Under the pieces are notes generated by a model. That model was given only the letters and a program-made list of their open reading frames with translations. It searched no databases and had not been told where the DNA came from. A DNA stretch of 64,000 nucleotides from the NCBI GenBank assembly GCA_035308905.1, contig DATGFS010000050.1, positions 54,492 to 118,491 on the forward strand. Reading direction: 5' to 3'. Source of the stretch: a bacterium. Lineage in GTDB: Bacteria > Sysuimicrobiota > Sysuimicrobiia > Sysuimicrobiales > Segetimicrobiaceae. Each line of letters begins with the position of its first letter. The first letter of the stretch is position 1. Shown piece by piece: positions 35,186-44,506 of this stretch. A program made the translations under genes and the position numbers.

Positions 35186-36662
35186 GTGGGGCCTCCGCGC
35201 CGAGCGGGGCCGGCGGACCCGTCTCCGGCCACGTGGTCGTGGACGCCGGGTGTCCCCGCAGCCGCGCGGCGACATCCTCGGCGACCTTCCAAACGTCGCC
35301 GGCGCCGATCGTCAGGATCAGATCCCCACGCCGCGCTTCGGCGGCCACCAGCGCCGCGGCGTCGGCAAGGTCGGGCACGAAGCGGACGGGCCGATGCGCG
35401 CTGACCGCGCGCACGATGATCCCCGCGTCGACGCCCGGGATAGGCCGCTCGTCGGCCGCGTAGATCTCGGTCACGATCACCTCGTCGACCGGGTCGAACG
35501 CGCGCGCGAACTGGTGGCCGACGGTCTGCGTGCGGGTAAACCGGTGCGGCTGAAACACGGCCACGATCCGGGCCGCCGGCCAGCCGCGGCGGGCCGCGGC
35601 GAGGAGGGCCGCGACCTTGGTGGGATTGTGCGCGTAGTCGTCCACGACGAGGATGCCGTCGACGTCGCCGCGCACGCTGAACCGGCGGGCGACGCCCTCG
35701 AACGCCGCGAGGGCCCCCGCCGTGACGTCCGGAGCGATCCCCAGCTCTGTCGCGACGGCGAGCGCTCCGATCGCGTTCTGCGCGTTGTAGGCGCCGGGGA
35801 TCGCGAGCGCGATCCGGCCGATGACCGCGCCGCCGCGCCGTGCTTCCACGACGGTGCGGTGGCCCGACGTCTCGAGCACGCGCCCGCCGTAGTCCGGGAC
35901 GCCCTCGAGGCCGTACGTCAGGGTGCGCGATCCCGCGTCCCGGACCAGCGCCCGGCCCGCCGGCGCATCGGTGCACACCGCGGCGAACCCGGAGGCCGGG
36001 ACGGTGGCGAGGAACTGCCGGAACGTCGTCATGAGCCGCGCTTCGGAGCCGTAGAAGTCCAGGTGGTCGGTGGCGTCGAGCGGCGTCACGACGGCGATCG
36101 ACGGTGTGATCCAGACGAGCGACCCGTCGCTTTCGTCCACCTCCGCCACGACCTCGGGCCCGGCCCCGACGCGCGCGGTCCCGCCGAAGGACGCGACGTC
36201 GCCGCCGACCAGCACGGTCGGATCCCGGCCGGCCCGCGCCAGGATCGCGCCGAGCATGGCGGTCGTCGTCGTTTTGCCGTGGGTGCCGACGACCGCGATC
36301 GCATCGCGGCCGCGCATGAGCTCGGCCAGCATCCGCGCCCGGTGCACGATCGGCAGCCCGCGCGCGACCGCGGTACGCACCTCGACGTTCTCGTCGGGTA
36401 CCGCACGGCTGACGATCACGATCTGGGCTCCCTCGACGTTGGGCGCCGCGTGTCCGACGTGCACGACCGCGCCGGCGGCTCTGAGGCGCCGCGTCGTCTC
36501 GCTTTCCCGGAGATCGGAGCCGGACACGGCGCAGCCGCGCGCCAGCAGCACGCGGGCGATGGCGCTCATCCCGGCTCCGCCGATGCCGACGAAATGGGCG
36601 CGCGCGCCCCGGACGATCGCCAGGCCGGTGCCGGGATCGGGAGGGCTGCCGGACGCGGTCAT
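35178..36662 (-). CDS. murC: UDP-N-acetylmuramate--L-alanine ligase
   Basis: A 494-residue Mur ligase: substrate domain HFVGIGGAGMSAIARVLL, ATP loop VVGTHGKTTTTAM, DATDHLDFYGS with the carbamylated-Lys region nearby, and VVDDYAHNPTKVAALL and VFQPHRFTRT in the C-terminal domain. It adds L-Ala to UDP-MurNAc. The ATG at 36662 overlaps the murG stop (ATGA). A Pro-rich C-terminal tail of ~20 residues is variable. Confidence 0.95.
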   Translation of the reverse strand: MTASGSPPDPGTGLAIVRGARAHFVGIGGAGMSAIARVLLARGCAVSGSDLRESETTRRLRAAGAVVHVGHAAPNVEGAQIVIVSRAVPDENVEVRTAVARGLPIVHRARMLAELMRGRDAIAVVGTHGKTTTTAMLGAILARAGRDPTVLVGGDVASFGGTARVGAGPEVVAEVDESDGSLVWITPSIAVVTPLDATDHLDFYGSEARLMTTFRQFLATVPASGFAAVCTDAPAGRALVRDAGSRTLTYGLEGVPDYGGRVLETSGHRTVVEARRGGAVIGRIALAIPGAYNAQNAIGALAVATELGIAPDVTAGALAAFEGVARRFSVRGDVDGILVVDDYAHNPTKVAALLAAARRGWPAARIVAVFQPHRFTRTQTVGHQFARAFDPVDEVIVTEIYAADERPIPGVDAGIIVRAVSAHRPVRFVPDLADAAALVAAEARRGDLILTIGAGDVWKVAEDVAARLRGHPASTTTWPETGPPAPLGAEAPRG

Positions 36663-37819
36663 GCGTGGGATTCCTTCGACACGGCCGCGGCGGCGCCGCG
36701 GCGGACCCGTTCCAGCAGCGCGAGAACCCGGTCCGCGGCGTCGGGACGGCCGAGCGCCCTCGACCGCGCGGCCATCGCGTCCCGGCGGCCGGGCGTTTCG
36801 AGGATCTCGAGCACTTCGCGGGCCAAGGTTCCTCCGTCCAGCGCCTCGTCGGCGACGAGCGACGCGGCGCCGGCGCGGACGAGCGGCGCCGCGTTCTCCG
36901 CCTGGTGTCCCCCGGCCGCGTAGCGGTACGGCACGAGCACCGCCGGCAGCCCGCAGGCCGTGACCTCCGCGAGCGCCGTCGCGCCGCAGCGGCTGATCAC
37001 CAAATCCGCGCACGCGTACGCGAGACCGATCTGCTCGAAGTACGGCACCCGCACGTGCCGGATGCCGGCCGTGTCCGCGGGCATGCCGGCAGCGGCGGCG
37101 GCGGCCGGCGCCTCCGGCCCCGTGCCGGGGCCGCGCCAGCCGCGGCCGGTCTGATGCAGAATTTGGAGATCCGTCCGGCCCGCCAACCGCGTCACCATCT
37201 CGTCCACGGCGGCGTTGAGGCGGGCCGCGCCCTGACTTCCCCCGATCGCCAGGATCGTCCGCCGCGCGGGATCCAGCGCGAAGGCACGAAGCCCGTCGCT
37301 TCGCGGCGTCGCGTAGATCTCCGGGCGGACCGGAAGACCGGTCACGAGGGCCCGGCCCCCGGGGATGCGCACCGCCGCGTCATCCGACGTCACCGCGACG
37401 GCGCGGGCGAACCGCGCGAGGAAGGCGTTCGCGCGGCCCGGCGCGGCGTTGCCCTCCACCAGCACGATGGGAATGCGCATCACCCACGCCGCGAGGACCG
37501 GCGGCGCCGCGGCGATGCCCCCGGTGGCGACAACGGCGTCCGGCCTGAACCGGGCGACGATCGCGGCCGACTGCACGAATCCGGCGGCCGCGGTCCCCAG
37601 CGCCACCGCGGTGCGGCGCGCCGAGCGGCTGCGCGGCGGCCGCACCGCGAGGCCGGCAAATGGGACGCCGGCGGCCGGGACGAGCGACGCCTCCATGCCC
37701 GACGCGCTGCCGACGAACAGCACCCGCGCGGACGGATCGCGGCGGCGGAGTGCCTGGGCGAGTGCGAGCGCGGGATAGACGTGACCGCCCGTGCCGCCGC
37801 CGGCGAGCATGAGGTTCAT
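36659..37819 (-). CDS. murG: Undecaprenyl-PP-MurNAc-pentapeptide-UDPGlcNAc GlcNAc transferase
   Basis: A 386-residue GT28 enzyme: MLAGGGTGGHVYPALALAQAL at the start, ATGGIAAAPPVLAAWV, LAIGGSQGAARLNAAV, and the UDP-GlcNAc site ISRCGATALAEVTACGLPAVLVPYRYAAGGHQAENA. It forms lipid II from lipid I on the inner membrane face. Usual family text has a Glu-X4-Gln variant matching LVEGNAAPG here. A Gly/Ala-rich insertion (GTGPEAPAAAAAAGMPA) at ~230-245 is unusual. It overlaps ftsW and murC by 4 bp each. Confidence 0.95.
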   Translation of the reverse strand: MNLMLAGGGTGGHVYPALALAQALRRRDPSARVLFVGSASGMEASLVPAAGVPFAGLAVRPPRSRSARRTAVALGTAAAGFVQSAAIVARFRPDAVVATGGIAAAPPVLAAWVMRIPIVLVEGNAAPGRANAFLARFARAVAVTSDDAAVRIPGGRALVTGLPVRPEIYATPRSDGLRAFALDPARRTILAIGGSQGAARLNAAVDEMVTRLAGRTDLQILHQTGRGWRGPGTGPEAPAAAAAAGMPADTAGIRHVRVPYFEQIGLAYACADLVISRCGATALAEVTACGLPAVLVPYRYAAGGHQAENAAPLVRAGAASLVADEALDGGTLAREVLEILETPGRRDAMAARSRALGRPDAADRVLALLERVRRGAAAAVSKESHA

Positions 37820-38991
37820 CCGCGGGCCCAGGCGGAGTGCCGGCGAACGATCGCGCGCCGCGACTTCGAGGTGACGACCTCTTCCTCGGGACGCGCGTAC
37901 TGCGAGATGTTCAAGAGGATGCCGACGGCGATGTCGTTCAGCACGAGCGACGACCCGCCGAAGCTGATAAACGGCAGCGGAACTCCCGTGATCGGCAGCG
38001 ACCCGGAGACGACGCCGATATTGAGGACGGCCTGGCCGACGAGCATGGTGGTGAGGCCCGAGACGAGCAGCGCGCCGTACCGGTCGGGGCAGCGCGTGGC
38101 GATTCGGTATCCCCAGATCGCCAGCGCCGCGAACAGTGCGATCACGACGATGCTGCCGACGAGGCCGAGCTCCTCGCCGATGATCGCGAAGATGAAGTCG
38201 GTGTGGCGCTCAGGCAAGTAGAAGAACTTCTGGCGGCTGTGCCCAAGCCCCAATCCGAGCAGCCCGCCGGAGCCGATCGCGAGCAGCGACTGAATGATGT
38301 GGAAGCCGCTGCCGCGCGGATCACGCCATGGGTGGAGGAACGCCAAGAGGCGCTGGCTCCGGTAGCCGGCGTGCAGAATGACACCGAGCACCGCCGGCAC
38401 GGCGAGCGCGCCGACGCCGGCCAGATGCGTGAGCCGCGCCCCCCCTACAAAGAGCATCACGAAACCGATAATCACGAGGATCAGCGCGGACCCAAGATCC
38501 GGCTGCTTCACGATCGGCACCGCCGCGAGGCCGAGCACCACGAGCGGCGGAATCATCCCCGCGCCGAACTCGCGCGTTCGGGAGCCGCGGTTGGCCAGGA
38601 AGTGCGCCAGGTAGAGAATCAGCGCGAGCTTGGCCAGCTCGGCCGGCTGGAAGTTGAGCGGACCGCCGAAGGAGATCCACCGCCGCGCGCCGCCGGCCAC
38701 GCGGCCGACGTGCGGGATCAGCACCAGCACGAGGGTGACGAGCGTCCCGAGCAGCAGCGGAAACGTGAAGCGCCGCAGCCGGACGTAGTGGATGCGCCAC
38801 GCCGCCAACATGCCGGCGAGCCCGATCAGCTCATAGAGCAGCTGGCGCTTCAGGAACCAGGAGCCGTCGTGGTACTGCGCCTGCGCCGCGACCGAGCTCG
38901 CGCTGTACACCATCACGATGCCGATGCACGTGAGCAGTAGGACGATCGTAAAGAGGCCCCACGCGGCGCCGCGCCGGTGGATCAGGTCCAC
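37816..38991 (-). CDS. ftsW: Lipid II polymerase FtsW (SEDS family)
   Basis: A 391-residue polytopic SEDS glycosyltransferase with about ten helices. Blocks: FQPAELAKLALILYLAHFLA, KQPDLGSALILVIIGFVMLFVGG, SLLAIGSGGLLGLGLGHSRQKFFYLPERHTDFIFAIIGEELG and GVPLPFISFGGSSL. It polymerises septal glycan together with FtsI. The GTG at 38991 overlaps the murD end by 10 bp; no ATG fits. Position between murD and murG is standard for FtsW rather than RodA. Confidence 0.94.
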   Translation of the reverse strand: MDLIHRRGAAWGLFTIVLLLTCIGIVMVYSASSVAAQAQYHDGSWFLKRQLLYELIGLAGMLAAWRIHYVRLRRFTFPLLLGTLVTLVLVLIPHVGRVAGGARRWISFGGPLNFQPAELAKLALILYLAHFLANRGSRTREFGAGMIPPLVVLGLAAVPIVKQPDLGSALILVIIGFVMLFVGGARLTHLAGVGALAVPAVLGVILHAGYRSQRLLAFLHPWRDPRGSGFHIIQSLLAIGSGGLLGLGLGHSRQKFFYLPERHTDFIFAIIGEELGLVGSIVVIALFAALAIWGYRIATRCPDRYGALLVSGLTTMLVGQAVLNIGVVSGSLPITGVPLPFISFGGSSLVLNDIAVGILLNISQYARPEEEVVTSKSRRAIVRRHSAWARG

Positions 38992-40526
38992 GACCGGCCT
39001 CCCCCCTGCGGCCCTCCGGCCCCCAGGGGACCTTTGGCCGCCGTCTTCGTGTCGTCGCGGCCCGCGCCCGGCGTGGTCTCGCGGGCGAGGGATGCGACCA
39101 GCGCCTGGTAGTGCTCCGCCCGGTGGCGGTAGTCCCGGTACTGGTCGAAGCTCTCGCACGAGGGCGACAGGGTCACCGCGTCGCCCGGCCGCGCGAGCGC
39201 CCGCGCGGCGGGCACCGCTTCGTCGAGCGTCCCGCACCGCACCACCGGCGCCGTCACGCCCGCGGCGGCGATCGCCTCGGCAAGCAGCGGCGCCATCGCG
39301 CCGAAGACGACGACGCCGCGCACGGTCTGCGCGGCGAGCGCTTCGGCGACCGGCGCGAAGTCCCGCGCCGACGCGTTGCGGCGCATGCCGCCGGCCAGCA
39401 GCACGAGCGGGCGGTCGAACGCGCGCACGGCGGCCGCGGCCGCGGCCGGGTTGGTCGCGAGCGAGTCTTCGTAATACCGGACGCCGCCGACCTCGGCGAT
39501 GAGGGCGAGGCGGTGCGGCAGGCCGCGGAACTCGCGCAGCACCGCGCCGATCGCGGGCGCGCCGGCCCCGGCGACGCGCGCGGCGAGGGCGGCGGCCAGC
39601 GCGTTCTCGAGGGTGTGGGCCCCCGGCGACTGCAGGCGCGCGTCCGCAAGGTCCTCCTCTCGTCCGTCCAGCCGCAGCACGATCCGGCCGTCTACGACGC
39701 ACGCCCCCTCGTCGACCGCCCGGGTCCGGCTCCAGAAGAGCACCCGGCCGCGCGCGCCCGCGGCGAACCCCCGCGTCACCGGATCGTCCCCGTTGAGCAG
39801 CGCCCAGTCGTCCGCGCGCTGGTAGGCGAGAATCCCGCGCTTCGTCTCGGCGTACGCGTCGAACGAGCCGTGGTCGTCGAGATGGTGCGCGGCGACGTTC
39901 GTCACGACCGCCACGTGCGGGCTGTGCCCGAGGCCCACCAGCTGGCGGTTGCTGATCTCGACGACGAGCACGGCCTGCGGCGTGACCTCCGCGAGGCGGT
40001 ACAGAATCGGCACGTGCGTGCGGTCGTTGCCGGTCTCGAACGTCGCGCGGCCGCTCCGCGCCAGCATCGTCGCGGCGAGGCGCACGACGGTGAACTTGCC
40101 GTTCGTGCCGGTGACCCCCACGATCGGACAGGGGACCGTCTCGAAGAAGAGCGCCGTCATGCTGCTGAGCGGCACCCCCCGGTCCCGTGCGCGGCGGACG
40201 GGCGCGTTCTCGGCGTGCCGGAACCACGCCTGACTCACGTAGATGATCTCGGCGGCGTCGATGCCCTCGAGGTAGCGATCGCCGAAGCAGCGCGTGATCG
40301 GGGCGCCGGCGAGCCGCTCGAGCGCCGCGGCCTGCTCGTCCTGCGTCATCCACTGGTGCGTGCGGCGGAACGCGCCGGGAAACGCGTCGGCGCCCGCGAG
40401 ATCGTGCGCGGTGATCGTCGTGATGCCGTGTGCGAGGAGAAAATCCACGACCGTCGAGCCTTCCGTCCCGGAGAAGCCGAGCACGTGAATGCGGCGGCCG
40501 CGCAGACGCGCGAGCACGTCGGCCAT
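38982..40526 (-). CDS. murD: Divergent UDP-N-acetylmuramoyl-L-alanine--D-glutamate ligase
   Basis: A 514-residue Mur ligase in the murD slot. Conserved parts: GVTGTNGK, VVEISNRQL (catalytic Glu), NVAAHHLDDHGSFDAYAETKRGIL (His and carbamylated Lys), GLPHRLALI, and LSPSCESFDQYRDYRHR. Odd parts: the ATP loop reads GTNGKFT where the first Thr/Ser after Lys is normally invariant; DSKATNP reads DSLATNP, losing the Lys; and the N-terminal Rossmann start reads HVLGFSGTEGSTVVDF. It should add D-Glu to UDP-MurNAc-L-Ala, and no other MurD is in the cluster. The ATG at 40526 shares one base with the mraY stop. Confidence 0.88.
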   Translation of the reverse strand: MADVLARLRGRRIHVLGFSGTEGSTVVDFLLAHGITTITAHDLAGADAFPGAFRRTHQWMTQDEQAAALERLAGAPITRCFGDRYLEGIDAAEIIYVSQAWFRHAENAPVRRARDRGVPLSSMTALFFETVPCPIVGVTGTNGKFTVVRLAATMLARSGRATFETGNDRTHVPILYRLAEVTPQAVLVVEISNRQLVGLGHSPHVAVVTNVAAHHLDDHGSFDAYAETKRGILAYQRADDWALLNGDDPVTRGFAAGARGRVLFWSRTRAVDEGACVVDGRIVLRLDGREEDLADARLQSPGAHTLENALAAALAARVAGAGAPAIGAVLREFRGLPHRLALIAEVGGVRYYEDSLATNPAAAAAAVRAFDRPLVLLAGGMRRNASARDFAPVAEALAAQTVRGVVVFGAMAPLLAEAIAAAGVTAPVVRCGTLDEAVPAARALARPGDAVTLSPSCESFDQYRDYRHRAEHYQALVASLARETTPGAGRDDTKTAAKGPLGAGGPQGGGRSWT

Positions 40527-41530
40527 CACGGCCGCAGCCCCACGCCGACCGCGGCCAGCAGCGCCCCGCAGAGCCAGAACCGCACGACCGTCTGCGTCTC
40601 GGTCCAGCCGCACAGCTCGAAGTGGTGGTGCAGCGGGCTCATCCGGAAGAGCCGGCGCCCGCCGGTCGACTTGAACCACGCCACCTGCAACATGACCGAC
40701 AGAGCCTCCGCGACCGCGACGCCGCCGACGATCAGCATCAACACCTCTCGTTTGGAGAGTACCCCGGCCACGGCGAGCGCCGCGCCCAGCCCGATCGATC
40801 CGACGTCGCCCATGAACACGCCGGCCGGATAGGCGTTGTGCCACAGGAAGCCGAGCGCGGCGCCGCCCGTGGCCGCGGCAATCACGGCCGCCGGGCCCGC
40901 GCCGGCCCGAGCCGCCAGCACCGCGAGCGCCCCCGCCCCGATCGCGACCGTGCCCGCGGCCAAGCCGTCGAGTCCGTCGGTCAGGTTGACCGCGTTGACC
41001 ATGCCGACGACGAGGAGCAGGCAAAAGACGGGATACCCCCAGCCGAGCTCCCAGCGCACGGGAGTCCCGGGAATCTCGAGCGCGCCGCCGAGGTGGGGCT
41101 GCCGCAGCACGTACACGCCGAGCAGCAGCGCCGCGGGAATCTGCAGGGCGAACTTTTCCCGCGCGCGCAGGCCCAGGTTTCGTCCGCGCACGAGCGAGAG
41201 CGCGTCGTCGAGAGCGCCGATCGCGGCAAACACCGCGACCGCGGCGAGTCCGACGAGGAGATCCGGCCCGAGCCGCCCGGCCCAGGCACCGGCCGCGACG
41301 GCCGCGGCCAGCAGCGCGCCGATGATGAGCAGGCCCCCCATCGTCGGCGTGCCGGCCTTCGCGGCGTGCAGCGCGGCCGCGGAGGGATCGAGGGTCATCT
41401 TGCGCGCCACCGCGTCCTCGCGCACCCGCTGCGCGGCGCCGGCGCGCGCGAGCCGGGCGATGAGCGGCCGGCCGCCCACGACGACCAGCAGGCACGCGAG
41501 GATCCACGCCGCGGCGAGGGCCGGCGTCAT
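40526..41530 (-). CDS. mraY: Phospho-MurNAc-pentapeptide transferase
   Basis: A 334-residue membrane enzyme with about ten helices. Blocks: GTPTMGGLLIIGALL, IGALDDALSL (catalytic Asp pair region), AVNLTDGLDGLAAG, FMGDVGSIGLGAALA and FRMSPLHHHFELCGWTETQTVVRFW. It makes lipid I from UDP-MurNAc-pentapeptide and undecaprenyl phosphate. The start ATG overlaps the murF stop (ATGA). Hydrophobic throughout; no unusual feature. Confidence 0.96.
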   Translation of the reverse strand: MTPALAAAWILACLLVVVGGRPLIARLARAGAAQRVREDAVARKMTLDPSAAALHAAKAGTPTMGGLLIIGALLAAAVAAGAWAGRLGPDLLVGLAAVAVFAAIGALDDALSLVRGRNLGLRAREKFALQIPAALLLGVYVLRQPHLGGALEIPGTPVRWELGWGYPVFCLLLVVGMVNAVNLTDGLDGLAAGTVAIGAGALAVLAARAGAGPAAVIAAATGGAALGFLWHNAYPAGVFMGDVGSIGLGAALAVAGVLSKREVLMLIVGGVAVAEALSVMLQVAWFKSTGGRRLFRMSPLHHHFELCGWTETQTVVRFWLCGALLAAVGVGLRP

Positions 41531-42948
41531 CCCGCGCGCCGCGGGGCCTCGCGCCCCGTCTCGTGCGGGGCCTCCGGGCGGAGGCCGTCTACGATCTGCT
41601 CCATCGCCAGCGCCCGCGAGCCCTTCACCAACACCACGGCCCCGGGGCGGATTTCCCGCCGCAGCGCACCGAGCGCATCCGCGCGATCGATGGTGTGCAC
41701 GACGCGCGGCAGTCCGGCCTCGCCGGCCGCCCCCGCCAGGTCCGCGGCCAGGGGGCCGAGCGCGATCAGCACGTCGACTCCCCGCCGCGCCACCTCGCGT
41801 CCGACCCCGCGGTGGGCCTCCATCGAGAGCGCTCCGAGCTCGCGCATATCGCCGAGGACCGCGATCCGCGGCCGCCCCGCAAACTCGTCCATCAGGTCGA
41901 GCGCGGCCTCCATCGAGCGCGGACTGCTGTTGTACACGTCGTTGATCACGACGGCGCCCCCGAGCCGCAGCACCTCGAGGCGTTTCGCCATCGCCCGCGC
42001 GCGGCCGAGGCCGCGCGCGATCCCGGCCGCGGGGACGCCGAGGGCCGCCCCGGCCGCCGCGGCCGCGAGCGCGTTGCGGATCGCGTGCCGCCCCGGGACG
42101 GCGAGCGCGACGGGGATCTCGTCTCCCCCGACGCGCAGGACAAACGTGCTGCCCTCCCCCGGCCGCATCCGGACGTCCCGGGCCGTCGCGTCCGCGTCCC
42201 CGAACCCGAACGTGATCACGCGCGCCGGCCCCCGGCCTGCCAGGCCGAGCGCGAGCGGGTCGTCGGCGTTGAGCACGGCCACCCCCTCCGGCGGCAGGCC
42301 CTCGATCAGCTCCCCTTTCGCGGCGGCGAGCTGCTCGCGGGTTTCAAAGAAGTCCATGTGCGACTCGCCGATCGCGGTCACGACCCCGATCTGCGGACGG
42401 GCGATCTCCACGAGCTCGCGAATCTGACCGGGCCCCCGCATCGCCAGCTCGAGGACGGCGACCGACGCGGCCGCGGGCAGGTTGACGAGCACGAGAGGGA
42501 TGCCGATCTCCGTATTCCAGTTCTCCGGCGACCGCGCGGTCTCGAACCGTTCCGCGAGCACGAGCGCCGTCATTTCCTTGGTCGACGTCTTGCCGACGCT
42601 GCCGGTGATGCCGACGACACGCAGGGGCCGACGCTCCCGCAGTCCCCGGCCGAGCCGCTGTAGCCCGAGCAGCGTGTCGGCCGCGCGGATCAGGACCGCG
42701 CCGGCGCCGGCGGCCTCGCCGGCGGCGTCCGCGGAGATGAGCGCGGCGCCGGCGCCGCGGCGCAGCGCCTCGCCGACGAACCGGTGGCCGTCCGCGTGCT
42801 CGCCGCGCAGCGCGACGAACAGCATCCCCGGCTCGACCTCCCGGCTGTCGATCGCGGCGCCGCATACGGACGCCGCGGGATCACCGCGTACGACCGCGCC
42901 GCCCGCGAGCCGGGCGGCATCGGCGGCGGAGATCGAGACCGGCGTCAC
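41527..42948 (-). CDS. murF: UDP-MurNAc-tripeptide--D-alanyl-D-alanine ligase
   Basis: A 473-residue Mur ligase: substrate domain IDSREVEPGMLFVALRGEHADGHRFV, ATP loop GITGSVGKTSTKEM, NTEIGIPLVLVNL, and VINDVYNSSPRSMEAAL. It adds D-Ala-D-Ala to complete the pentapeptide. The GTG at 42948 overlaps the murE TGA (GTGA), the style used repeatedly in this cluster; a start at 42966 would be 6 codons longer. Confidence 0.95.
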   Translation of the reverse strand: MTPVSISAADAARLAGGAVVRGDPAASVCGAAIDSREVEPGMLFVALRGEHADGHRFVGEALRRGAGAALISADAAGEAAGAGAVLIRAADTLLGLQRLGRGLRERRPLRVVGITGSVGKTSTKEMTALVLAERFETARSPENWNTEIGIPLVLVNLPAAASVAVLELAMRGPGQIRELVEIARPQIGVVTAIGESHMDFFETREQLAAAKGELIEGLPPEGVAVLNADDPLALGLAGRGPARVITFGFGDADATARDVRMRPGEGSTFVLRVGGDEIPVALAVPGRHAIRNALAAAAAGAALGVPAAGIARGLGRARAMAKRLEVLRLGGAVVINDVYNSSPRSMEAALDLMDEFAGRPRIAVLGDMRELGALSMEAHRGVGREVARRGVDVLIALGPLAADLAGAAGEAGLPRVVHTIDRADALGALRREIRPGAVVLVKGSRALAMEQIVDGLRPEAPHETGREAPRRAG

Positions 42949-44441
42949 CGCGTCTTCCCGGCACACCGCGCGCGCAGCACCTCCCGGGCGACCGCGCGGT
43001 CGTCGAAATCGATCACCTGGTCGCCGACGATCTGATAGGTCTCATGCCCCTTGCCGGCGATCACGACGACGTCGCCGGGCCGCGCGAGCGCGATCGCCTG
43101 CTCGATCGCCAGGCGCCGGTCCGCCGCGCTCGAGAAGTTGCGCGCCCCGAGCGCGCCGGCCTCGATCTCGCGCAGGATCGCTTCGGGATCCTCGCCGCGC
43201 GGGTTGTCGGAGGTAAAGAAAGCGTAGTCCGCGAGGGTCGTCCCGATGCGTCCCATGATCGGGCGCTTCGTCCGGTCGCGGTCGCCGCCGCAGCCGAAGA
43301 CCACGATCCGCCGTCCCGGCGAGATCTCGCGGGCGAGCCGCAGGACCTGTTCCAGACTGTCGGGGGTGTGCGCGTAGTCCACGATGACGGCGAAGGGCTG
43401 GCCCTCGTCGACGGGCTCGAACCGCCCGGGGACGCCCGTCGTCGACTCGAGCACGCGCCGCATCGTCTCGGCGGGCACGCCGCGGCTGAGCCCGACCGCG
43501 AAGGCGGCGAGCGCATTGCTGACGTTGAAGCGGCCGGGCAGCGGCAGCGCCACCGGCACGCGCCCCTCCGGCCACACCACCGTCATCCCCGTCCCGCGCG
43601 GCGAGAGCGTGAGCGTTTCCGCGCGGATCCGCGCGGGCCGGTCGATGCCGTACGTCCACACCGGGGCGCGGCTGGCCCGCGCCATCGCGTCGCCGTACGA
43701 ATCGTCGGCGTTGACGATAGCCACACCGCCGGGCTCCAGCATCGCGAAGAGGCGGGCTTTCGCGTCGCGGTACCCCTCGAGCGTGCCGTGCAGGTCGAGG
43801 TGGTCCTGCGTCAGATTCGTGAAGACCGCGGTGACGAACCGGCATTCGGCGACGCGGTCCAGTTCGAGCGCGTGCGACGTCACCTCCATCGTCACGTCCT
43901 GCACGCCGCGGTCGCGCATCTCGCGCAGGAGCCGCTGCAGATCCGACGCCTCCGGCGTGGTCGGCGTCGTCGCGTGGAACTCCACCGGCGCGCCGTCCAA
44001 CTGCACGCCGAGCGTACCGATCACGGCGCTGCGCCGGCCGGCCGCGCGAAGGATGGCGTCGACGAGGAAGGTCGTCGTGGTCTTGCCGTTGGTCCCGGTG
44101 GTGCCGCAAACGTTGAGTTCGCGCGAGGGATGCCGGTAGAAGGCGGCCGCGGCCGCCGCGAACGCGCGGCGCGTGTTCGGCACGACGACCTGCGTCGCGG
44201 CAAGGTCGGCGAGCGGATGATCGACGAGGAGCACCGCGGCGCCGCGCCGCACCGCGTCGGCGGCGTAGCGGTGTCCATCCTGCGTGAAGCCGCGGATCGC
44301 GGCGAACAGATCGCCCGGACGGACGCTGCGGGAGTCGTGCGCGAGCCCGCTGAACTCCCGGCCTTCGCCCCCGAGCACGGAGACTGCCGCCGCCCCGCCG
44401 TCCTCCGCGGCCAGCGCGGCCACAAGGTCAGTAACGCGCAT
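42945..44441 (-). CDS. murE: UDP-MurNAc-L-Ala-D-Glu--meso-diaminopimelate ligase
   Basis: A 498-residue Mur ligase: GLAHDSRSVRPGDLFAAIRGFTQDGH, ATP loop GTTGTNGKTTTTFLVD, MEVTSHALELDRV, TNLTQDHLDLHGTLEGYRDAK and IVDYAHTPDSLEQVL. The amino-acid motif is DNPRGEDP, typical of meso-DAP adders rather than Lys adders. So the peptidoglycan should carry meso-DAP. GGAGG 8 nt before the ATG at 44441 fixes the start; upstream Gly/Ala-rich readings are spurious. Confidence 0.96.
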   Translation of the reverse strand: MRVTDLVAALAAEDGGAAAVSVLGGEGREFSGLAHDSRSVRPGDLFAAIRGFTQDGHRYAADAVRRGAAVLLVDHPLADLAATQVVVPNTRRAFAAAAAAFYRHPSRELNVCGTTGTNGKTTTTFLVDAILRAAGRRSAVIGTLGVQLDGAPVEFHATTPTTPEASDLQRLLREMRDRGVQDVTMEVTSHALELDRVAECRFVTAVFTNLTQDHLDLHGTLEGYRDAKARLFAMLEPGGVAIVNADDSYGDAMARASRAPVWTYGIDRPARIRAETLTLSPRGTGMTVVWPEGRVPVALPLPGRFNVSNALAAFAVGLSRGVPAETMRRVLESTTGVPGRFEPVDEGQPFAVIVDYAHTPDSLEQVLRLAREISPGRRIVVFGCGGDRDRTKRPIMGRIGTTLADYAFFTSDNPRGEDPEAILREIEAGALGARNFSSAADRRLAIEQAIALARPGDVVVIAGKGHETYQIVGDQVIDFDDRAVAREVLRARCAGKTR

Positions 44442-44506
44442 TCGGTGGTCCTCCGGGCTCAGCATACCATCAAAACGCGCAGCCGCCCACGAGCGCGCGG
44501 CGCCTG

